Translations under genes and position numbers: made by a program | Notes under the pieces: generated by a model | Told to the model about the DNA's origin: nothing | The model's input: only the letters and a program-made list of their open reading frames with translations | Databases searched by the model: none | Part shown: positions 47,851 through 57,721 of the stretch, piece by piece | Numbering within the stretch: position 1 is the first letter of the stretch | Layout of the letters: every line of letters starts with the position of its first letter | Assembly (NCBI GenBank): GCA_963921825.1 | Contig: OY997589.1 | Coordinates: forward strand, 43,038,638 to 43,102,637 | DNA length: 64,000 bases | Source: Erodium maritimum | Taxonomy: Eukaryota > Streptophyta > Magnoliopsida > Geraniales > Geraniaceae | Direction of reading: 5' to 3'

Positions 47851-49689
47851 TCTACGTTTAGAACTTAACCACAATAGTTGATCATCTCCACGTGTTTCTA
47901 AGAAACAAGATCGATCAACAAGAAACCGTTTAGGAACTAATTACAATTTGTTTCTTGAATCAAGGGAAAACCGTTTAGGAATAATCCAAGTTTCTTTCCC
48001 TTGTCTTGAATTCCGTATGAATTCAAAATCGTACAAGAATTATTTTTTATTCCCGTTTGGAAAGAAAATATTCTTGAAGCAACGTTGATTTTCTATAGAA
48101 GAAAAATCATTTTTTTTTTAATTTCTGTCCAAACCGGGTCGGTTGACCCGATCCATTGGTTGTGGCCCGATCCAGGAAGACCCGGCCCAGTGACCCGCGA
48201 CCTGCCCAGCTGACCCGCGCGTTTTTTTCCATTTGTTTTCTGCGCTGAAATCTAAGGCAAGGGCCTGATCCAAAAAAAATTTCTTGGGCTTGGGCTGAAT
48301 CTGTTTTTCCCCTTTGGTCTTGTACCACATCTGCGGCCTAGAAAAAGAAAACCCGATTTCTCTTTTATTTTCCAGACGCCAAAGTTCAGCGTGTTGACCT
48401 GACAGAAAAAAAACGTTCCAGACTTTCAAACTCAAAAAAACGGTAGTATTCAACCTTCGTTTCCGTTTTCTTTTTTTCCGTTTCTTCAACCTCCATGAGC
48501 GAACCAATTTCGGATTCAACCTGCAACATTGATACACCAACAACAAAGAGAAACAAGCAATCGTGCTCCAAACGATTTTGAGCGAAATATCAAGATTCGT
48601 AAACTTTGGTAAGAATATAAAACTCGATTCAAACTTTTTGCTTTGATTCTCAGATTTTGATTCTCGGTTTGGAAAAAAAATTGCTTTGATACTTTTCAAA
48701 ATCAGATTCGATTTTTTTTTCGTTTCTGAAAAACGAGATTCGAAAATAAATTCATCTTTTATTCTTCATAATCTCGTCTGAATCCGAAAATAAAACAAAA
48801 TTGGTTGTTATCCTTGAAAAAGGATTAGAAAAAAAAAATTTGATTTTATTTTTTTTCCAACTCAAACAGATTCGAGGAAACAAGAAAAAAAAATTCCAAA
48901 TCATTTTTTTTCTCCTGCACACAACAACCCTGTCAATTGATCGTTAGGAACTAATAATCAAACACAATTCTAAATTTACCAATCTCCTTTTATTGTCTGT
49001 TCAGGTACTTCTTCAATCAGAAGCCGAAGAATTAGCCAAATTAGGATCTAGAAATTGTAATGGTAGAATCTGTTCAAAGTTAATACATTATGTAATCAAG
49101 TGTACCAATCGAATTGGTTATGAACCTGTTCATCATCGATATACTGCTCAAGTGTCTTAAGATTGTAGGGAAATGGAATATAAGTTAGTATATTGAGGAT
49201 AAACAAATTCAAATAAACAAATTAACAAATTAAAATAATAGAATAACCTTTACCGATCAGCTAGCTTACTGATTACGGAATAGGAAATTCGGGTTTAGTC
49301 GAGTCCAGGTACTCCTGTCTCCTTAAGACACTTGACTGCCCCGTATGAGCAGCGGTCTCCCAGGATACAACGACTAACGTCAGTGAACTCAACTCCGTGT
49401 AGACAAATCACCAGGACTAAGGAAGAATGAAAAACGATATGTGAAGTGTTTGGAGTGTATTTGTGATGTGTTTGAAGTGTGTAGAATATGATTTAGGAAG
49501 TTGGTATTTATAGACTCTCTAATATGGATAGAAAAGTAATTTTATGGGGTAGCTAATCCCATAAAAGCCTTTCATTAAGAGGTCATGTCCAACCAACTAA
49601 TGAATCATATTTAAAACCATAAAATCAATTTAATATCATAAATCACATTTAAACCCATAAAATCACATTTTTACCACATTTTTCCAACA

Positions 49690-50490
49690 ATTAATTCTAG
49701 CGAACACTCAAAAGAAAGTGGAAGAGTTAATCCTAATGCATGTGCTATCACTACTTATTTGATTCACTGATGATCATATACAACCTTGATTTATGAAAGA
49801 AATAAGCAATAACGACAATTCAATCATCGAATCCTTAGGAACATAAACACTAAACTTACATATCACCAGAAAATCTTTTTTTTGATTTTTCAAATTTTTT
49901 CAATTTTTTTTGGATTTTTCAAAAAGTTTATATCACAGAATGATGCATGAGCACACAAAAGGAAACACAAAATGCAAGACATACCCCACCCCACACTTTA
50001 AAACTAAGCATTGTCCCCAATGCGACTCAATCCTACACATGCTCCTAGCCTCATAACTAACAACCCCACACTTATAATTAACAAATACCTAATTCAAGAA
50101 ATCCTATATGCATGTTCTATCAGCACAGCAATTCGGGTGCTCAGCGCCCACCAGACAGCATAAAGGAAATACAATAGCGGTATACAATATAAATAGAAAG
50201 GGAAGAGATACTGCCCCTCGAAGAACCGCTATGCGAATTGCACCAACTGTGGGAATCCTCGTGCATGGATGGATGGAGAGCCATTTCCCCCAAGTGAGTT
50301 CTCAAGAACTCGGCGCCAACAACTATGCTTCCATCCTGTATCACCAACTTGCACAGATAGTCAGAAAATAAGAGCAAGACATAACATATACAAAACAAAG
50401 AGGGTAGGGATATTGGGTTGCCTCCCAACAAGCTCATTTGTTTATCGTCGTTAGCTCGACTATAAGGCGGCCAAGGCCGCCTTTTGAGCC
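49690..50490 (-). other. Internal Athila-like sequence after the pol deletion
   Basis: Non-coding. On the minus strand it contains GGGGACAATGCTTAG and AAAGTGTGGGGTGGG (49985-50025), a motif pair commonly seen near the 3' end of Athila/Tat elements. The 87-117 codon frames here (50108-50371 +, 50141-50494 -) are not recognised. Confidence 0.5.
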
Positions 50491-50796
50491 TCAAGGCTCA
50501 TTGGAGAGCGCTGCCAAGCTCTCCCTCGCCCATACGCCTTTAATTATCTGCTTGGGCTTTTTCCACAAGTTCACTACCAAGCTTAAGTCATTCTCTATGA
50601 GGACCCTGCATATGCAACACGATGGATTGCAACATCGAATATGATTTAACGTGTCACCTAGGGTCTTACTTTTCTGCTTAAGTGCCTGCAATAATTCTTC
50701 CTCCATGTCATTTGATAAATCAGATGATATAACAATAGGGTATAAGTCATCATCATTCAAATAAACATACTTTAAATTATTAGGGAGGACTCTCAA
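50491..50796 (-). pseudogene. Start of Athila-like reverse transcriptase, truncated
   Basis: LKYVYLNDDDLYPIVIS then LLQALKQKSKTLGDTLNHI and CICRVLIENDL match the segment that precedes the fingers of Ty3/Athila reverse transcriptases. The frame ends at 50491 in unrelated sequence. Palm motifs, RNase H and integrase are absent from the whole element. Confidence 0.7.
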
Positions 50797-51449
50797 CTCA
50801 CATTGTGATTAGGAAGGGCTTGTACCTTAGAATCATGTGAAATTTCTAAGTGGGCTACCGACTCATGTTTATCTATGTGTTCAATAACTTCACATGTAGG
50901 AGCAATGGTCCCCTTTTTAATTCCATTCCTTCCTTTCATATGGAATTCTTCTTGTTGCTCACCATATCTAAATATTATTGACCCGTTCCCCACATCAATT
51001 AAAGTCCTAGCTGTGGCCAAAAACGGTCTCCCCAAAATAAGAGGAATCACATGATCCTCTTCCATGTCTAGAATTACAAAATCAGCAGGATAGAAAAATT
51101 CTCCTACCTTGACTAACACATCTTCTACAATTCCCCTAGGGTATTTAATTGACCTGTCAGCTAGTTGTAAAGTAATCGAAGATGGTGTTGGTTCATCCCC
51201 AAGTCCTAGTTTCTTAAATATTGAAAGGGGCATAAGATTTACACTCGCTCCTAGGTCACATAAGGACTTTGCAAATGAAACTTTACATATCTCACATGAA
51301 ACAGTGAAACTACCTGGGTCCTTCAGTTTAGGGGGTAATTTATTTAATAATATGGCAGAACATTCTTCAGTCAAATTCACAATCTCCCTATCTAATAATT
51401 TTCTCTTACTAGCTAATAACTTTTTTAAGAATTGAGCGATTTTAGGCAT
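50793..51449 (-). CDS. Athila-like aspartic protease region (open frame)
   Basis: A 218-codon uninterrupted frame: retropepsin-like domain of a Ty3 retrotransposon that would cut the Gag-Pol polyprotein. The active-site region reads CDLGASVNLMP (normally DxGAS, as in many Athila elements), followed by GLGDEPTPSSITLQLADRS and, at the flap/second half, VILDMEEDHVIPLILGRPFLATART. It overlaps the truncated reverse-transcriptase frame by four bases (50793-50796) and follows the gag tail across a stop at 51456. In an intact element this would be part of one polyprotein. Confidence 0.8.
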   Translation of the reverse strand: MPKIAQFLKKLLASKRKLLDREIVNLTEECSAILLNKLPPKLKDPGSFTVSCEICKVSFAKSLCDLGASVNLMPLSIFKKLGLGDEPTPSSITLQLADRSIKYPRGIVEDVLVKVGEFFYPADFVILDMEEDHVIPLILGRPFLATARTLIDVGNGSIIFRYGEQQEEFHMKGRNGIKKGTIAPTCEVIEHIDKHESVAHLEISHDSKVQALPNHNVS

Positions 51450-51455
51450 TTGAGT

Positions 51456-52998
51456 TCAAGCTTCAAGAAAAAGAATGTTAATGTCAAGCCTTCTAAACAC
51501 ATTCAAAAATTTATCATATTGACTTTCAGGCTTATTTTTCTTAATTACAAAAGGAAATGGGAGAGGAGGCGGAGTCCAAGTTTCTGAGTCAACTTTGGAT
51601 TCCCTTACCTTCTCACCTGTGACATGCATATTGGCCTCTGTCTCTTGACTGCTTTTATTGGTAGCAACCTCTCTGGGTTGTGGCAGATCAACTTCCTTGG
51701 ACTTTTCTTGACTTGAATCCTCGAGCTCTTTTCCACTTCTCAACATAATGGCATTCACGCTTTCTCTTGGATTCCTCTCGGTGTCACTAGGTAGGGATCC
51801 TAGAGGTCTGTAGTTCGCTACTATGGCAACCTGTCCTAGTTGAGTCTGTATTGATCTATAGTTGTTATCTGCTTCAGCTTGTTTCCTAAGCAGTTGCATT
51901 ATCTGCTGATCTCTATCCTCTAACCGCTTGTTTATTTTCATGTTCTCCTCCTCCTGTAGCTTATTCTTCTCCTCCTGTATCTGCAACATTTTTAAAATTA
52001 AAGTTGGGTCAGAAGAAGGTTGTTGGTTACCTTGATTTTGCTGAGGTTGAGGACTTCTCTGCTGATTGGCTTGATTTTGAGGGCTCTGATTGAATCCGAG
52101 AGGTATCGGATTTTGGCTTCTTTGATTCTGATCTCCTCCCCATTTGAACTCAAGGCGATCTTTCTATACCTCATTATAAGTGTTGGAATAAGGATTGTAC
52201 TTCCTCCCTTGGTTTCTATTGTGATTCACCTAGTTAGCCTCCTCATAGTTCAATGGATTGGGTTGTGGCGATTGTCCATGCATGCCTGCAATCATCAGCT
52301 TCATTTCTTTTAACTACTCCATGACTTGATTTATTTCTGCTGCTGAGTTGACTGAATTAATTGTAGAACCTCCAGGTCATCTTTCAGAATGCCAAGCATC
52401 ATTGGCCACAATATTCTCTAAAATATCTTGGCATTCCTGCAGAGTGTGTTTGGTGAATGACCCACCAGATGCGGCGTTCAGCTCTGCTTGAATTTCTCTG
52501 TTCAATCCTTGGTAGAATGTCCACAGCTCCAACCACAACTCTTTTCCATGGTGAGGACACTTCCTCATGATTCCTTGATATCTCGCGCAAGATTCTGCCA
52601 GTGATTCAAAGTTTGATTGAGCAAAATTCGGGATCTTGGCTCTAAGCTCCTAACTCTTCCTTGGCGAATCTAACTAGGAACTTTTGTGATAGATCGGCCC
52701 ATGATGTAATTGTGTGGTTAGGCAGGCTTGAAATCCAGTCAGCTGCATCATCCCTTAAAGTAAACTTGAAGACCAGCAGTTTAATTGCTTCGTCTGACAC
52801 TCCATTGTACCTAAAAGTAGCACAAATCTCATTAAATTTAGTCAGATGAGTAGCGGGATCGGCATCAGTGTTTGGATTCCCGCTAAATGTATTTTGTTGA
52901 AGTAATTGGATGGTAGAGGTTTTAATCTCGAAGTGCTGAGCTTCCACTGGTGGTAGGAGAATGCTCTGATGTAGGTTATTGGTATGAGGTGTGCCATA
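51456..52998 (-). pseudogene. Athila-like gag, C-terminal two thirds, with stops
   Basis: On the minus strand, from the right: HFEIKTSTIQLLQQNTFSG and DEAIKLLVFKFTLRDDAADW (Retrotrans_gag, 52642-52998). Then KCPHHGKELWLELWTFYQGL (52377-52568) follows in a shifted frame. A glutamine-rich linker comes next (52000-52350, broken by stops). Last is 51456-51989, with QLGQVAIVANYRPLGSLPSD and PPLPFPFVIKKNKPESQYDK, typical of the Athila/Tat gag-protease junction. It is split from its N-terminus by insertion S2. Confidence 0.85.
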
Positions 52999-53003
52999 GT
53001 CAC

Positions 53004-55866
53004 TGTCACGCCCCAATTTCAGCGAACCGAACTCGCGACGCGAACATTTAAAACATGAACACTTAAAACCTGTTTTGAACAAAACTCTGATATTTCCATT
53101 TAGTTACCAAAAATAATAATAGTATTTACAATACAAAAACGTCCCAACAAGTGGACAAGGTACATTATCTGTCACTAGACTCAACAAAAGTAAAGACCAG
53201 ACTCCGCTCCAAGCTCCATGAACTTCAAGAGCTAACCTAGTCCGTCCGGTGATCAGTACCTGTAGGAAAAGCAGCTAGGGGTGAGCGTTCGCTCACCTCC
53301 ACGGATAACAGACTGACTATGGCATAATTAGTAGATAAAGCCAGTAACACTAAAAACCAAACCCAACACCGGGACTACAGTCCCCAACTCAAGTACCCAA
53401 CTGACCCACAACCCGTTACTTTCCTCAACAGACTCAACAATCGATAACACAATGTAGACCCGACACAACTATCGACGACCTCCTCCAAGGACACGACAGA
53501 AAGACTACACAACGCCAAACAAGATCATAAAGGATCGCACACCAGCTGCTCAGTAACCAATCTCAATCAGGTCAGGGATCGACCTATCGCAATTCCTCGA
53601 CACGAAGTCGGATCAGGCTGTCGACCTTTCGAACTCGCAATTCATCGACACTAAGTCGGATCAGGCTGTCGACCTTCGAACTCGCAATTCATCGACATTA
53701 AGTCGGATCAGGCTGTCGACCTTTCGAACTCGCAATTCATCGACACTAAGTCGGATCAGGCTGTCGACCTTTTGAACTCACAACTTCAGGTAACCACAAT
53801 CACAATCACAGGCAAGTTCAAACACACAGGCAACTCAAGGCCACTCAAGACACCTCAACAATCAAGACTCAGGTTCAACAACCCCACGGCACTCACTGCA
53901 ACTCCAAAACACCAACAGTAAAACACGGGCACTCATGGCCACCCAAGACACCAATTTAAATACACGGGCTCTCATGGCCACACAACTCAACAATAAATAA
54001 CACGGGCTCTCAAGGCCACCCAAGCTCAACAATAATTAACACGGGCTCTCAAGGCCACCCAAACTCAACAATAAATAACGCACAACAACCTCCGGCATAC
54101 TCGATGCCTCCAACAGTTCTAAGATCACTAGTTTCACAAACAACCTCCGGGCATGGTCATATGCCTCCAGTAATTCTAATGTCGCTAAGTTCTCTATTCC
54201 TACGACACTACTAAGTGTCACATGCTTTTCTCTTAAACGCTACAATCCCGTATCATGCTTTTCTAATATTTAAATAAATCTACTCAACCCACGACACCCC
54301 GGTGTCACATGCAATTCTACTATTAACTTTCCCTAATCAGGGCCGAGATCCGGCTACTTTTCCCTACCTCGTAAACAACTCCAAAAGCGCTCCACTAAAA
54401 CCCAAGATGATCCAAGTCACTCGCCGAGCTTCCCTTTGCCTCGGTCCGCAGCACGATCTAAAAGAACACAATTTTAAAGCACTTTTAAACTAGTAGGAAT
54501 AAACCGAAAATTAATAAACTTAACGCCCAACGTAACCCCGACAATGTCGATCACTCCCAAACTTCCCAATTACTCGACATTGTCGATAAAGGACCCGTAA
54601 AGGCCCAATTCGCCCGACATGGCGAATCTGCCCGGTTTTCAATAATTGCCTTCCGGGGCTCCAACAGCCCCCGTTTTCGTTTCTACGGTCTTAGAATATT
54701 TCAAGGGACCCAACGCACTTGACGGAATCGAATTACGACTTCTAAGTCAATTTATTAACGTTTAAAGTTTCTAAAACCCGTTAATTACAACTTCTCCAAT
54801 TTAATTCCAAATTTCGATTCGATTAAGGATAAATGGTCTGGGGAACGTTTTAAACCACCCGAACATTAAAACCCGAGCAACCGAGCACGTGGGCCCCACC
54901 CAAACCCCTTGGACGAGAACCCTAGGGTTCAAGGGGGGGCTCGGCCACCATGTGGTGGCTGGTGCCAGCTCCGGCCAGCCACCTCATGGCCGGTCGGCCA
55001 CCACCCACGGTGGCCGGAGCTCCTCCCGAGTCTCCGGTCACCGGAAAACGTCCAAAAACGCCTCCAACCACCTCTAAAACGTCTCCAACAAACCCCCAAA
55101 CTCACTACAACCCTAACCCCTAGTTTTATACAAAACCCTAACTTTCCAAAGTTAACAAAACGAAGATCGGGTTAGGTCTTACAAACGAGGACGACGAGGG
55201 GAAGAGGTTTGCTCTTTGTCTTGAGACGATCCAAGGGTTAGCTTCCTTCCCAACCCTAGCTTTTACTATCTTCTCTCTTCTTCTTCTTCTCCTTCTCTCT
55301 CTAAACTCTCTTCTCTTTCTAATTTAATCAACTAACAACAAATTCTATATTTTTTCTCTTTTAAAACCCTATGTTCGGCCACCTCTTCTCCTCCACACCT
55401 TTTCCCCCCAAATCTAACACCACCACAATTAGGACAAGTGTCAAGGTGGGTCCCACACCTTTTGGAAAATATCTACTTGATATTTTCCAATCAGATTCGC
55501 GAAAACGGACGTTTCGGGCCCCGAACGGGCACTTTTCCCAAGAAATTACGAAACTTGGCGGGCTACAAGGAAACGGCTCAACTAAGACCGCTGCGACGAC
55601 GACTAAGCTTTTTGCATCCAAAACGGTCCTCGAATGGACCAAAACGTCGTTCGGTTGACTTTTCCAGTGAAAAGTCAACATTTCCCAAATTGATCAGAAA
55701 GTTTCCCTGAGTCCCCTGGAACTCATTTTGGTCGATAACGGGGTCATCTTAAGTTCGGTATGACCCTCGGGGTCAATTTAGGTTAAGTTTAGTGTCTGTC
55801 TTAAAATTTTTAAATTTTCCTGTTTTTCGCAGGTTTGACTGACGTTGACCAGAAGTGGTTATTACA
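53004..55866. mobile_element. TG...CA insertion S2, probable solo LTR, splitting the Athila-like gag
   Basis: 2,863 bp from TGTCACGCCCC to GTGGTTATTACA, with a perfect 5-bp duplication GTCAC (52999-53003, 55867-55871). It shares its first bases and a GGGGTGAGC...GCTCA block near its start with S1 but differs over most of its length. No pol, primer site or second LTR is present. It is best read as a solo LTR of a related long-LTR Ty3 family. Confidence 0.75.
53575..54080. repeat. Two tandem arrays in S2
   Basis: First array, about 53575-53785: four units of about 52 bp marked AAGTCGGATCAGGCTGTCGA. Second array, about 53925-54080: four units of about 39 bp marked CACGGGCTCTCAAGGCCACC. Confidence 0.9.
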
Positions 55867-56121
55867 GTCACAAAGATATCTTGGTGGCTTCGCGACAGCT
55901 AAAGGATCTTCTTGTTGATTTACTTGGATCACCTGGTTATTCTGCTGTCCACCTCCTGCATTCTGCCTAGTGGCATCAGCGCCCACATTTTCCATTGTGT
56001 TTGAATTGACACTTCCCTCACCAAGTTTCTTCTTTAAAGCTCTTATCTTCAACTGTCCTGCTTCTCGTAAATCTGTATCACTAAGCAAATCACTTGGAGT
56101 GGATTTAGATCTTGTGAGCAT
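55867..56121 (-). pseudogene. Athila-like gag, N-terminal part
   Basis: Starts MLTRSKSTPSDLLSDTDL at 56121 and runs in one frame to the insertion S2 (EDPLAVAKPPRYLCD). The frame is picked up again on the other side of S2 near 52998 (DYGTPHTNNLHQSILLPP). The start lies about 100 bases after the primer site, as usual. Confidence 0.8.
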
Positions 56122-56224
56122 AAAATAACTTAAGTGACAGACACATGATTAAAGCTGAATGTAAAGCAAAAAAAAATGAAATAGTCGAAACACAACTTAT
56201 ATAGAAAGGGTTGGTTCAATTGCT

Positions 56225-56241
56225 CCCCGGCAATGGCGCCA
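56225..56241 (-). other. Primer binding site of Athila-like element (tRNA-Asp type)
   Basis: On the minus strand TGGCGCCATTGCCGGGG differs by one base from the TGGCGCCGTTGCCGGGG typical of Athila/Tat elements. It lies five to six bases inside the 5' LTR. Confidence 0.85.
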
Positions 56242-56247
56242 TTAACT

Positions 56248-57721
56248 TGACGCCCTGCGTTTTTAGCATAGAAAAGGACACGGCAAGCGTACCGGTCGTC
56301 AAGTAGTATTTCAGGATTTTTAATTCCGAGTTATCGAGCCCAAAGGAGCACGAGTCAACCACGTTTTATATCAAAGTCGTTGTCAAGCTATTTGGATTAA
56401 ATGACGGTTTTGTTTTAAAAAATGGAAAGTAAATAGTAAACGAAATGACAGTGAACCATTACTCACAAAGCTTAGAAGAGTTTTAATTCAGAGAAAAAGT
56501 AATTTAAGGTTGTGGGTTCATAGAGACTGTTTCCAATGCATTTAAATGACGATGAACATTGTGAAGTTGTTCTGATTTTAAGGGCAGCGAATCATCTCTC
56601 AAACTAGTCCTAACTCCTCACGTTGTTTCGAACCCTAATGGAATCTAACCACCCAATTCTCACGAATCAGGATGTAGGGAGACCCAAAGCATTACGTTCT
56701 TTGATAATTTCTAACTTTCGGTTTGAACCCTATGGTTATTGCAATCGTGTTAACCTAGCTATCACTAGTCTAGATTTAAACCCAATTTGTATAAGATTTC
56801 TGACCTAATTGCAACCCACCTCTCACGAGTGTCAGATTGCACTTCCCACCTTCTATCAGGCCTACCCGGGAGATAGAGCATTAAGCTTATATCAAATGCA
56901 AACCCTAAATCAAATCATTCTACACAATCCTCATTTATACAATCAACACATTGGAAAGAAAATCTATAATCCCCATAACCCTATACTATGGGGTTTTAGT
57001 TACTCATGAGCAAGGAAGAAGAAACCAACATTGATGAACATAAACAAAGCTTCATAATTGACCAAAGTAGAGAAATACAATACCCAATATTTAATTACAA
57101 TGATGTTCTTCAAGTGAAAATCCTTTCCTCAAGCTTTCTCTCAACTCTCCTCTCTTCTTAGCTCTCAACAATACAAGATAGGTCTATTCCAAGGCTGAAT
57201 TTTGGGTTAAATAGGGTAAAAATCGAATCTGAAACGGATCAGGGACGCTAGTCTGCGCGCACGTCACGGCTCCTTGATGGGACCCATCACGTATCATGTC
57301 ACGGCTCCTTGACGGAACAGAGAGTTTTGGACTATTTTCGATCTCCGTCACGGCTCCATAGTGGGAACCGTCACGGATCTTGTCACGGCTCCGTGGTGGA
57401 GTAGAGAGTGTTGGATGGTCTTGGGCCCTTGACAAAAGTTGTAGATATCTGAATTCCCTTCGATTTGACATAAAATTTTAGATAATCGGAGTCCGTATGA
57501 AGAAGTTATTCTTTTCGCAAAATCATCCATCTTCCAAAGCTCCTAAAACCGGGTGTTCATCTATTTTAGCTTTTTTTCGATCAAATCACCTACAAAACAT
57601 AATGAGAGACACAATACGAGTAACGAGAGAAAAATGGTCTAAATTAAACAATCCCGAGACTAAAATGGTCAAGAATGTGGGCTAAAAACATCTAGAATCG
57701 ATGTAATTTATGTCCACATCA
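56248..57721 (-). repeat. 5' LTR of Athila-like element
   Basis: 1,474 bp, partner of 39644-41084. Compared with that copy it has an extra ~40-base duplication near 57280-57320 (GTCACGGCTCCTTGA repeated) and scattered changes. The outer flanks TCAAT (left LTR) and AGTGA (right LTR) do not match. Confidence 0.85.

Larger units (their letters stand above)
42343..49689 (-). mobile_element. Non-autonomous LTR retrotransposon N, copy 2 (nested in the Athila-like element)
   Basis: LTRs are 42343-45464 (split by a 2,597-bp insertion; 520 bp without it) and 49164-49689 (526 bp). Both run TGTAGGGA...CCAACA and look about 98% alike by eye. A purine tract TTTTTGTGGGGGAT lies next to the left LTR on the minus strand, so the element reads right to left. 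Outer flanks ATTAG and ATTAA fit a 5-bp duplication with one change. Internal DNA (45465-49163, 3.7 kb) holds no gag or pol domain. The longest minus frame, 48118-48699 (193 codons, lysine-rich), matches nothing known to me and may be chance. This is the pattern of a large retrotransposon derivative mobilised by another element. The primer site after the right LTR (minus: TTAAGACACTTGAGCAG) is not a standard iMet site. Confidence 0.8.

Noticed and set aside
48118-48699. 193-codon minus-strand frame in element N as a possible retroelement protein
   Set aside because: Lysine- and phenylalanine-rich from A/T runs, no recognisable gag motif, and no counterpart in the other (partial) copy.
53575-54080. 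Regularly spaced repeats as a CRISPR-like array
   Set aside because: Units are directly adjacent tandem repeats without unique spacers, in plant nuclear DNA inside a retrotransposon LTR.
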